This document shows, in pieces, positions 17,859 to 25,002 of a stretch of DNA of 64,000 nucleotides (its first letter is position 1; each line of letters starts with the position of its first letter). The translations under genes were made by a program, and so were the position numbers. This DNA is from Pseudomonas sp. HOU2 (GTDB lineage Bacteria > Pseudomonadota > Gammaproteobacteria > Pseudomonadales > Pseudomonadaceae), in NCBI RefSeq assembly GCF_040729435.1, contig NZ_CP160398.1, positions 3,224,001 through 3,288,000 of the forward strand. Direction: 5' to 3'. Under the pieces are notes generated by a model. That model worked only from the letters and a program-made list of their open reading frames with translations. It was not told where the DNA came from and did no database searches.

Positions 17859-18916
17859 TTACTGGCTCCCTGAATGATCAGGCGGGAATCGTCTTTCGGA
17901 TCGACCGTGGTCACTGACCCGGCCTGGCCGAGGATCTTCGGCATGCGTTCGCGGTACAGACGCAGGAGCATCTGCGGGTCGGTGCCCTGTTGCTGCGCCT
18001 TGGCCAGGCTCATTACCGTGGCGGTGTCGGCAGAGGCTTTGGCCAAGCGTTCGCCTGCCTGTGCGTGGGCCACTTGCAGCGTGCGGTCGGCTTGCTCGTT
18101 CGCGGTCTGGGTGAGTTTTTCCGCCTCGGTGCGTGCATTGGCGACGGCTTTGTCGGCTTGCTGACTGGCGGTCAATACCGCATTGAAGGCGCTGACCGCA
18201 GGGTCCGGCAGACTCGACTGCACGTCGACCCGCGCCACCTCGATGCCGATGCCCTGCCCACCCGCCTTCAGTTCCGCCAGGCGTTTGTTGATGCCTTGCA
18301 CCAGATCACCACGCAGGCGTTCGCGGCGCTCGGCTGCCTGATTGTCGGCGCCGATCAACTCGGGCCGCGCGACCAGAATAGTGTCCAGATCCCGGGCAGC
18401 AGTCAAAGCCACGGCGCTGCGGGTGACCAGCCGATCCAGTGCCGGCAGCACATGATCACCCTGCAGGACGAAGTCATAGGGATCGGTGACTTTGTAAAAC
18501 ACCCGCACATCCAGTTGCACCACGCCGGCGTCGCCGGTCAGCAAATAGCCGGAACCGGCCAACGCATCGCTCAGCGGAGTGGCGAAGGTTGCCACACGAT
18601 CAGCCTTGATCGCCTCACTGCTGCGCAGCAGGTTTTCCACTCGACGCTCAATCACCCGATCCGCTGCCGGCAGCAAAACCACCTGCTCGAACGGCTGCGG
18701 CCAGGCCAACAACAGCCCGGCATTCTGGATGCGTTGCAGTGCGCCAAAGTGCAGAACCACGGCGCGATTTTGTGGATCGATCTGCCGCACATTGGAAAAC
18801 GCCCACGCCAACGCGGCCAACACCGTGACCGCGTACAAGGCAAAAAACGCCAGGCGTCCGGCTTGAATCCACGGACTGCTCAGCGAATGTGTTCCACGTG
18901 GAACTTCATCACTCAT
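17855..18916 (-). CDS. SPFH/Band-7 protein, HflK-like (third of operon)
   Basis: A 353-residue membrane protein with one N-terminal segment (about 20-43), then a Band-7/SPFH domain beginning RQIDPQNRAVVLHFG, then a long Ala/Glu/Gln-rich helical region (about 255-310) likely to form coiled coils. Relatives of HflK/HflC form large ring or cage assemblies around membrane partners such as FtsH. Translation is coupled at both ends by 4-bp overlaps. It is much shorter than the first SPFH gene of the operon. The link with a metal ATPase suggests a scaffold for the transporter. Confidence 0.8.
   Translation of the reverse strand: MSDEVPRGTHSLSSPWIQAGRLAFFALYAVTVLAALAWAFSNVRQIDPQNRAVVLHFGALQRIQNAGLLLAWPQPFEQVVLLPAADRVIERRVENLLRSSEAIKADRVATFATPLSDALAGSGYLLTGDAGVVQLDVRVFYKVTDPYDFVLQGDHVLPALDRLVTRSAVALTAARDLDTILVARPELIGADNQAAERRERLRGDLVQGINKRLAELKAGGQGIGIEVARVDVQSSLPDPAVSAFNAVLTASQQADKAVANARTEAEKLTQTANEQADRTLQVAHAQAGERLAKASADTATVMSLAKAQQQGTDPQMLLRLYRERMPKILGQAGSVTTVDPKDDSRLIIQGASK
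18890..18905. other. parS site 3 (in SPFH gene)
   Basis: TGTTCCACGTGGAACT is identical in all 16 bases to the site at 7566, with the perfect core GTTCCACGTGGAAC. It falls in the first codons of the 353-residue SPFH gene (read on the minus strand within EVPRGTHS). Confidence 0.85.
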
Positions 18917-19959
18917 GGCTGCGATCCAGATTTGTTTTCGACATTCGGCGGGCCGTCCACCAGTACCCGAAACGGCGCAGCGTCGGTGCGCAGAATCAGC
19001 TTGGTATCCGGCGTAACGATAGTGCCCAAGGTGTCCAGCGAGCGCAGCAGGTTGTACAACTGCGGCGACCCAGCGTAGGCACGCCCATAAATTTGCGCCG
19101 CTTCGACTCGGGATTGCGCTTCGATTTCTGCTGCTTTAACTGTCGCGTCCGCCTGAACAATTCGTGCATCGCGCTCGGCAGCAGAACGAATTTGCGCAGC
19201 TTCCCGCTTGCCGATGGCGGTGCGTTCGGTGGCGATTGTTTCACGCTCGGCGCGCATCCGGTCGACCGTGGCCGTGAGCGTCACCGAAGGCAAGGTCAGA
19301 CGCTCGACACCCACCTGCACCACGCGCACACCGTAAGTGGCAAGCAGTTGCTGATCGATCTGCTGATGCAGTTGCGCTTCGAAATCGGCGATACGCACTT
19401 TGCTGGCATCGGTATTTACCAGATCCGCCAAATCAAAACTGCTGGCGGTGGTTTCCAGCGCGGAGCCGACAAAGGTGCGAATCTGCCGCGCCGCTTCGTC
19501 CGGCTGATTCTGCACCGCACGCATGAAACGTTGCACGTTGTCCGGGTCGCCCTGCACCTGCCACGCCACGTAGGCCTGAACGATGATGCGCAAACCGTCG
19601 CGAGTGCCGACATCCTGCAAACCGCTGGAAGTAGTGCGCAGGCGCAAATCCACCGGGATCGCCGCTTCGAAGGGCGCCGGCCAGCGCCAGCTCAAACCCG
19701 GCTCAAGCAACACTCGAGACGGATTACCGAAACGGGTGATGACCGTGGCCTCGCCCGAGCGCACTTGCACCAGGCTTGCTGCCGCGATGGCGAACGCCAC
19801 CAGCAACAGCGCCCAGCCCATCCGCCGCCACGGGAATGGCCCCGCCTCTTCCGGCGCACCGTGGTGATGGTGATGATGCCCATGATGGTGGTGATGCCCG
19901 GCATGGCCATGATCATGGCCACTGTGGTCATGGGAATCGTGAATGTGCGACTGATTCAA
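18913..19959 (-). CDS. SPFH/Band-7 protein with His-rich N-terminal tail (HflC-like)
   Basis: A 348-residue protein. The first 34 residues contain 18 histidines, including runs of five and six, followed by one membrane segment (about 48-66) and an SPFH domain starting VRSGEATVITRFG. The helical region REAAQIRSAAERDARIVQADAT is HflC-like. A His cluster of this type binds zinc, nickel or copper; on the ordinary topology it would lie in the cytoplasm, beside the ATPase made from the same message. The start codon is TTG, supported by AGGAG seven bases upstream and overlap with the upstream stop. Confidence 0.82.
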   Translation of the reverse strand: MNQSHIHDSHDHSGHDHGHAGHHHHHGHHHHHHGAPEEAGPFPWRRMGWALLLVAFAIAAASLVQVRSGEATVITRFGNPSRVLLEPGLSWRWPAPFEAAIPVDLRLRTTSSGLQDVGTRDGLRIIVQAYVAWQVQGDPDNVQRFMRAVQNQPDEAARQIRTFVGSALETTASSFDLADLVNTDASKVRIADFEAQLHQQIDQQLLATYGVRVVQVGVERLTLPSVTLTATVDRMRAERETIATERTAIGKREAAQIRSAAERDARIVQADATVKAAEIEAQSRVEAAQIYGRAYAGSPQLYNLLRSLDTLGTIVTPDTKLILRTDAAPFRVLVDGPPNVENKSGSQP

Positions 19960-21917
19960 GGGGCAACTCCTGGTTGAGCGGTGGTGCGCGCAGGCGTCGG
20001 ATCAGCCGGCAGCGTGAACGTACGCAGGTCGATGGTCGGCGCATTGCTGCTGCCGCCTAAACGGTGGTCGAGTACCAACAATTTGGCCTTGCTCAGACCC
20101 AGGCTGAGCTGACTCAGATATTGCTCGAGCACGAATGCCTGGCCAGCGCTGGCATAAGCTTTCTGCTCAGCGCTGAACTTCAGGTCTGCCGCCTGCGCCG
20201 TCGCATTGATTTCACGGGCGCTGGCACTGGCCTGATCGCGGGCGAGACTGGCCTGCAACTGCGCCTGATTACTGGCTTCTGCCGCAGCGCCGCGCTCACG
20301 GGAGATCAACGCCTGCGCGCCGATCTGTGCTGCTTGCACGCTGTGGTAAGCATTGGCAGCACCGGCGGGCGGATGAATCGCTTCGACCACCGTGGCGAGA
20401 ATCTCCACACCGCTGTTGAGCTTCTGCAGATCGCCTTGCACCGCACGACCGATTTCTTCGCCCAGCCCTACCCGGTCAGCACCGAGCAAACCGTCGAGGG
20501 TGCGCGAGGCAAAATCGTGCACCAGAATCCGACTCGCTGTGCTGCGGATCAGCGTCGGCACATCAGCGTTGTTGTAGGTCGCCGCCAAGGCGTCCTGATC
20601 CCGCAGGCCGATGCGATAGACGAAGCGCACGTCCATGTTGACGATCTGAAAGCTCTGCTGATCGCCACGACTGCTGGCGATCACCTGGGATTTGTCGTTG
20701 ACGTGGCTGGCATCCCACAAGCGGTTGGCGCTCATTGGCGCCGCGCCTTCGGCGGGCTCGGCCTGGGTCGGCGCAGGCGCATCACCGACGCTGGTTGCCA
20801 ATTCATGCACCACGCCGTTCTCGACGATGAGCACCCGACCCAGCGGCCATGGCAAACCGGCGTGCAATCCGGGGCCGAACACTTGCACCGGTTTGCCGAA
20901 ACGTTCGTAGATACCGCGCCCTTGCAACGGGATTTCGTGGATACCGGTCAGCAACCAACCGACGGCAGCCACCAGCGCCAGCACCGGCAGAAAGGCGCGA
21001 CGCATGTAGCTGAACGCCCAGATCTGGCGCAGATCAATGCCGAAGCGATTGTGCAATTCATGCTGCAAGGCGAGCAGCGGTTGGGGCGGCCAACGCAGCA
21101 TGTCGGCGACAAAACTGCGCGCCAGCAGGGTCGGTTCGAGCTGCTCGCGCCGGGGGCTGAAAACCGACAGAACTGCGCGCAATAGCAACTCGATCGCGAC
21201 CAATCCCGGCAAGATTCCGATCAGCACCGCAAGGCGCACTGGCCACACGGAAGCCTCGCTGGCAAATAACAGGCATAACGCGCCCACTACCAGACTGATG
21301 ATCGCAACGCGCGACAGTTGCGCAAGCGATCCGGCTTCCGGCCATTGCGCCGGATTCTCCTGAGCCAATTGCCGCTCCAGCACCAGCAAGCCAAAACCCA
21401 ACAGCAACATCAGTGCGGCGCCCACCGTGGCCGACAGCCCCACCGCAGCGGGCGGTAACGCCAGATTCCAGACCTGTTCGATGCCGATCATCACCAGCAC
21501 CGACCACCCGCCCAGCCACAGCGTGGCCGCGCCGATCTGCCCCAGCAAATGCAAACTGCGCTGACTCAGACGCTCCAGCAGCCGCTCGTACCAGCCGTCA
21601 GCTGGCGTTGGCTCGACTTCGCTCAACGGCTCGTGGGCGAGCGGATGCATGACTCGCGCACGCCATTGCGTCACCCACCATGCCGACTGCAGGCCGGCGA
21701 CCAGCACCAGCAACGCCGCACCCAGATTCACCAGCAGCGCCGGCCAGATCGATTGCGCGGCAAACAACCCGACAAACATCGCCAGCACCCACCCTGCCCC
21801 GGCCAATGCGCCGAGACCAATGGCCAGGCGGCGCAATCGTCGCCCCTGCGCGGCCGCTTGTTGAAAGCGTGGCAACCCGGTCACTTGCGTGCCATCGACA
21901 TCCAGATCGACTTGCAT
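19956..21917 (-). CDS. Large multi-pass SPFH protein (HflK-like), first gene of the ATPase operon
   Basis: About 653 residues from ATG 21917 (661 from ATG 21941). The N-terminal 300 residues hold five or six hydrophobic segments, a single one follows near 320-340, then an SPFH domain begins EIPLQGRGIYERFGKPV and ends in an Ala/Gln-rich helical region. Ordinary HflK has one membrane segment, so the multi-pass extension is distinctive. ATG 21917 is preferred because GGGG lies just ahead and because it leaves room for a promoter beside the Zur-like box at 21949. It overlaps the next gene by 4 bp. Confidence 0.8.
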   Translation of the reverse strand: MQVDLDVDGTQVTGLPRFQQAAAQGRRLRRLAIGLGALAGAGWVLAMFVGLFAAQSIWPALLVNLGAALLVLVAGLQSAWWVTQWRARVMHPLAHEPLSEVEPTPADGWYERLLERLSQRSLHLLGQIGAATLWLGGWSVLVMIGIEQVWNLALPPAAVGLSATVGAALMLLLGFGLLVLERQLAQENPAQWPEAGSLAQLSRVAIISLVVGALCLLFASEASVWPVRLAVLIGILPGLVAIELLLRAVLSVFSPRREQLEPTLLARSFVADMLRWPPQPLLALQHELHNRFGIDLRQIWAFSYMRRAFLPVLALVAAVGWLLTGIHEIPLQGRGIYERFGKPVQVFGPGLHAGLPWPLGRVLIVENGVVHELATSVGDAPAPTQAEPAEGAAPMSANRLWDASHVNDKSQVIASSRGDQQSFQIVNMDVRFVYRIGLRDQDALAATYNNADVPTLIRSTASRILVHDFASRTLDGLLGADRVGLGEEIGRAVQGDLQKLNSGVEILATVVEAIHPPAGAANAYHSVQAAQIGAQALISRERGAAAEASNQAQLQASLARDQASASAREINATAQAADLKFSAEQKAYASAGQAFVLEQYLSQLSLGLSKAKLLVLDHRLGGSSNAPTIDLRTFTLPADPTPARTTAQPGVAP

Positions 21918-21948
21918 ATCACCCCAACACCTTGGATTCATCGGCTTA

Positions 21949-21967
21949 TTCGTTACGATATAACGAA
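21949..21967. promoter_or_regulatory. Zur-like palindrome upstream of SPFH/P1B-ATPase operon
   Basis: TTCGTTACG-A-TATAACGAA is a 19-bp inverted repeat with two mismatched positions. Its inner core GTTACGATATAAC shares the GTTAxx-N-xxTAAC skeleton with the boxes at 5410 and 7121. It ends 32 bp before the preferred start (21917), which suits an operator overlapping a promoter. It is also about 160 bp ahead of divergent lpd3. It is weaker than the other two boxes. Confidence 0.65.
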
Positions 21968-22127
21968 AGCCGTGAAATATTCGTACACAAATTCGCTTAT
22001 CTAAAGATGCGCCACCTGTCGCTTAGCTGAAGCCTTGACCGAAATGTCCGGAAACGCACATATTACGTTCGTAATTTTATTCGCCTACTATTTTCAGCGA
22101 TCGGTATTCCCAACCTGGAGCAACAGC

Positions 22128-23528
22128 ATGAGCAACTACGACGTGGTCATTCTGGGCGGCGGCCCCGGTGGTTATAACGCGGCGATCCGCGCCGGCCAGC
22201 TGGGCCTGAAAGCCGCGTGCGTGGAAGGACGCGCCACCCTCGGCGGCACCTGCCTTAACCTCGGTTGCATGCCGTCCAAGGCCTTGCTACATGCTTCGGA
22301 GCTGTACGACGCGGCAATGGGTGCGGAATTCGCCAACCTCGGCATCGAAGTCAAACCCACGCTCAACCTCGCGCAAATGATGAAACAGAAAGACGAAAGC
22401 GTGAACGGCCTGACCAAAGGCATCGAGTTTCTGTTTCGCAAGAACAAGGTCGACTGGATCAAGGGCTGGGGCCGCATCGATGGTCCGGGCAAAGTCATGG
22501 TGACCGACGAGCAAGGCAACAAGACCGAACTGAGCGCCAAGGACATCATCATCGCCACCGGCTCCGAACCCACGCCCCTGCCCGGCGTCGAGATCGACAA
22601 CCAGCGCATTCTCGACTCCACCGGCGCGCTGTCGCTGAGTGAAGTGCCCAAGCATCTGGTGGTGATCGGCGCCGGGGTGATCGGCCTGGAGCTGGGCTCA
22701 GTCTGGCGCCGCCTCGGCGCCCAGGTGACCGTGGTCGAATACCTCGACCGCATCTGCCCGGGTGTTGATGGCGAGGCCGGTAAAACCTTGCAACGCTCGC
22801 TGAGCAAGCAAGGCATCAGCTTCAAGCTAAGTTCCAAAGTTACCAGCGCCACGAGTTCGGCCAATGGCGTGCAGCTCAGCGTCGAACCCGCCGCCGGTGG
22901 CAACGCTGAATTGCTCGAAGCCGACTACGTGCTGGTCGCCATCGGCCGGCGTCCGTACACCAAAGGCCTGGGCCTGGAGAATGTCGGCCTGAGCACCGAC
23001 AAGCGCGGCATGCTTGCCAACCGCCAGCACCGCACCGAGGCGCCGGGCGTGTGGGTGATCGGTGACGTAACCTCCGGCCCGATGCTCGCGCACAAGGCCG
23101 AAGACGAAGCGATGGCCTGTGTTGAACAGATTGTCGGCAAGGCCGGCGAGGTCAACTACGAGCTGATTCCCAACGTCATCTACACCCGGCCCGAGCTGGC
23201 CAGCGTCGGCAAGACCGAAGAGCAGCTCAAGGCCGAAGGCCGCGCCTACAAGGTCGGCAAATTCCCCTTCACCGCCAACAGCCGGGCGAAGATCAACCAT
23301 GAAACCGAAGGCTTTGCCAAAGTCCTTGCCGATGAACGCACGGATGAAGTGCTCGGCGTGCACCTGGTCGGTCCGAGTGTCAGCGAAATGATCGGTGAAT
23401 ACTGCGTGGCCATGGAGTTCAGCGCCTCAGCCGAAGACATTGCGCTGACCTGCCATCCGCACCCGACCCGCTCCGAGGCGCTGCGTCAGGCGGCCATGAA
23501 TGTCGAGGGGATGGCAACGCAGATGTAG
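22128..23528 (+). CDS. lpd3: Dihydrolipoyl dehydrogenase (LPD-3 type)
   Basis: FAD-dependent pyridine nucleotide-disulfide oxidoreductase of 466 residues that reoxidises lipoamide or a related dithiol with NAD+. FAD motif GGGPGGYNAA (10-19), redox pair C42/C47 in GGTCLNLGCMPSK, NAD motif GAGVIGLELG and C-terminal HPHPTRSE with the catalytic His are all present. The length equals P. putida LPD-3, and no E1 or E2 genes are adjacent, so it probably is not the pyruvate or 2-oxoglutarate complex copy. CTGGAG at 22115-22120 fixes ATG 22128. The stop codon lies in a hexanucleotide repeat. Confidence 0.88.
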   Translation: MSNYDVVILGGGPGGYNAAIRAGQLGLKAACVEGRATLGGTCLNLGCMPSKALLHASELYDAAMGAEFANLGIEVKPTLNLAQMMKQKDESVNGLTKGIEFLFRKNKVDWIKGWGRIDGPGKVMVTDEQGNKTELSAKDIIIATGSEPTPLPGVEIDNQRILDSTGALSLSEVPKHLVVIGAGVIGLELGSVWRRLGAQVTVVEYLDRICPGVDGEAGKTLQRSLSKQGISFKLSSKVTSATSSANGVQLSVEPAAGGNAELLEADYVLVAIGRRPYTKGLGLENVGLSTDKRGMLANRQHRTEAPGVWVIGDVTSGPMLAHKAEDEAMACVEQIVGKAGEVNYELIPNVIYTRPELASVGKTEEQLKAEGRAYKVGKFPFTANSRAKINHETEGFAKVLADERTDEVLGVHLVGPSVSEMIGEYCVAMEFSASAEDIALTCHPHPTRSEALRQAAMNVEGMATQM

Positions 23529-23579
23529 ATGTAGATGTAGATGTAGATGTAGATGTAGATGTAGATGTAGATGTAGATG
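23523..23579. repeat. Hexanucleotide tandem repeat (ATGTAG)n
   Basis: About nine and a half perfect copies of ATGTAG in direct tandem. The first copy contains the last codon (ATG) and stop (TAG) of lpd3, so all further copies are untranslated. Every copy carries an in-frame TAG, so change in copy number cannot extend the protein. Its likely origin is replication slippage. Confidence 0.95.
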
Positions 23580-23591
23580 GTCACCCAAACC

Positions 23592-23682
23592 CTGTGGGAG
23601 CTGGCTTGCCAGCGATGGCGTCAGTCCTGTAACCGTTGCGGTCGCTGACACATCGCTATCGCTGGCAAGCCAGCTCCCACAG
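23592..23682. repeat. REP inverted pair (CTGTGGGAGCTGGCTTGCCAGCGAT family) plus a lone half-element
   Basis: Arms 23592-23616 and 23658-23682 are perfect 25-bp inverted copies separated by 41 nt. A single related element (ATGTGGGAGTGAGCCTGCTCGCGAT) follows at about 23716-23740. All lie in the 226-bp space between convergent lpd3 and the Lrp gene. Confidence 0.9.
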
Positions 23683-23754
23683 TTGACCGTGTTTCTGCTG
23701 GAGGACTGCGCTCAAATGTGGGAGTGAGCCTGCTCGCGATCAAGACGACTCGGT

Positions 23755-24228
23755 CTACAGCGGCAAATGCCCCAACGGCAACGCCCCCGGCGTCTTCACC
23801 GTGTGAATCGCAAAGTTGCTGCGAATGTCGCTCACGCCCGGCAGCTTCAGCAGGCAGCCGCTGAGAAAGCGGTCATACGCGCGCAAATCCGGCACCACTA
23901 CCTGCAACAGAAAGTCCGACTCCCCCGACACCAGGAAGGCCGAGATCACCTCCGGCAGCGCCGTGACCGCTGCGTAAAAGGCTTCGGCCTGCTCATCGTT
24001 GTGGCGCTCGACCTTGACCCCGACAAACACCGTCAGCCCCAACCCTACCTCATCGCGATCCAGGTTGGCCTGGTAACCGCGAATCACCCCGGCCTCCTCC
24101 AGCATCCGAACCCGGCGCAGGCACGGTGACGCCGACAGGCCGATCTCGTCCGCCAACTCGACGTTGCTCAAGCGTCCGTTGCGCTGCAGGGCGGCGAGAA
24201 TTTTGCGATCAAAGGCGTCGAGTTTCAT
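23755..24228 (-). CDS. Lrp/AsnC family transcriptional regulator
   Basis: A 157-residue regulator: N-terminal winged helix (MKLDAFDRKILAALQRNGRL, then ELADEIGLSASPCLRRVRMLEE as recognition region) and a C-terminal RAM ligand-binding domain with the VSGESDFLLQV signature. The start at 24228 replaces a longer frame because AGGAT precedes it and MKLDxFDxKIL is the family's standard beginning. It is divergent from a LysE-type exporter gene across 144 bp, the usual pairing in which the regulator senses an amino acid and controls its export. Confidence 0.9.
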   Translation of the reverse strand: MKLDAFDRKILAALQRNGRLSNVELADEIGLSASPCLRRVRMLEEAGVIRGYQANLDRDEVGLGLTVFVGVKVERHNDEQAEAFYAAVTALPEVISAFLVSGESDFLLQVVVPDLRAYDRFLSGCLLKLPGVSDIRSNFAIHTVKTPGALPLGHLPL

Positions 24229-24372
24229 GGTTGGCAGATCCTGATGGTCAAGGCGCAAAAAGAAAGCAGGTTATGCCAATCACAATGCTTTTTGAAGCTG
24301 GCTTCGCAAGCACCTGTCCTGACCTTGCGTCATAGACTTGGCTCACCGAATCGATAACGAAAGGGCGGCGAC

Positions 24373-25002
24373 ATGGCAAATATCGGGTTGTTTTTTCTGG
24401 CACTGGCGGTGGTCTTCCTGTTGCCCGGGCCGGACATGATCCTGCTGCTGCAAACCGGTGCCCGTCAGGGTCGTGGCGCGGCACTGGCGACTGCCGTGGG
24501 TCTGGCGATTGCCCGGGGCTGTCATGTGGCGTTGGCGGCGTTGGGTCTGGCCGCGCTGTTCAAGGCAGCGCCGTGGACGTTTGATCTGGTGCGTCTGGCG
24601 GGCGCGGCGTACTTGCTGTGGATCGGCGTTCAATGCCTGCGCAGCACGTTGTTGCCGAACCTCACTGCAACTGCCGTGACGGACACCCAGGGACAATGGC
24701 GCGAGGCGATTCGCCGTGGCTTGCTGACCAATCTGCTCAACCCCAAGGCGCTGCTGTTCTGCTCGGTGCTGTTGCCGCAATTCATCGTCAATGACGGCGC
24801 AGCGGTGCTGACCCAATTTGCCACCCTCGGCGCGTTGCTGGTGGGCATCGGGCTGCTGTTCGACAGTGCCTATGCCCTGACCGGCGCGGCGCTGGGCCGC
24901 TGGCTGCAACACAGCCCAACCGCCCAGCGCGTTCAGCAGTGGCTGTTTGGCAGCCTGCTGATCGGCTTCGCCGTGCGCCTGACGTTTATTCAGCAGGCTT
25001 AG
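24373..25002 (+). CDS. LysE/RhtB family amino-acid exporter
   Basis: Inner-membrane exporter of 209 residues with five or six hydrophobic segments. The family hallmark PGPDMILLLQTGARQG is at about 18-33, and LLTNLLNPKALLF follows the central loop. The substrate is unknown; neighbouring Lrp suggests an amino acid. The 3' end overlaps the convergent TPR-like gene by 4 bp. Confidence 0.9.
   Translation: MANIGLFFLALAVVFLLPGPDMILLLQTGARQGRGAALATAVGLAIARGCHVALAALGLAALFKAAPWTFDLVRLAGAAYLLWIGVQCLRSTLLPNLTATAVTDTQGQWREAIRRGLLTNLLNPKALLFCSVLLPQFIVNDGAAVLTQFATLGALLVGIGLLFDSAYALTGAALGRWLQHSPTAQRVQQWLFGSLLIGFAVRLTFIQQA

Noticed and set aside
23523..23579. Possible CRISPR array
   Set aside because: Unit is 6 bp with no spacers; it is a simple tandem repeat.
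23427..23651. Minus-strand frame encoding alternating Leu-His
   Set aside because: Produced only by the hexanucleotide repeat; no start signal or homology expected.
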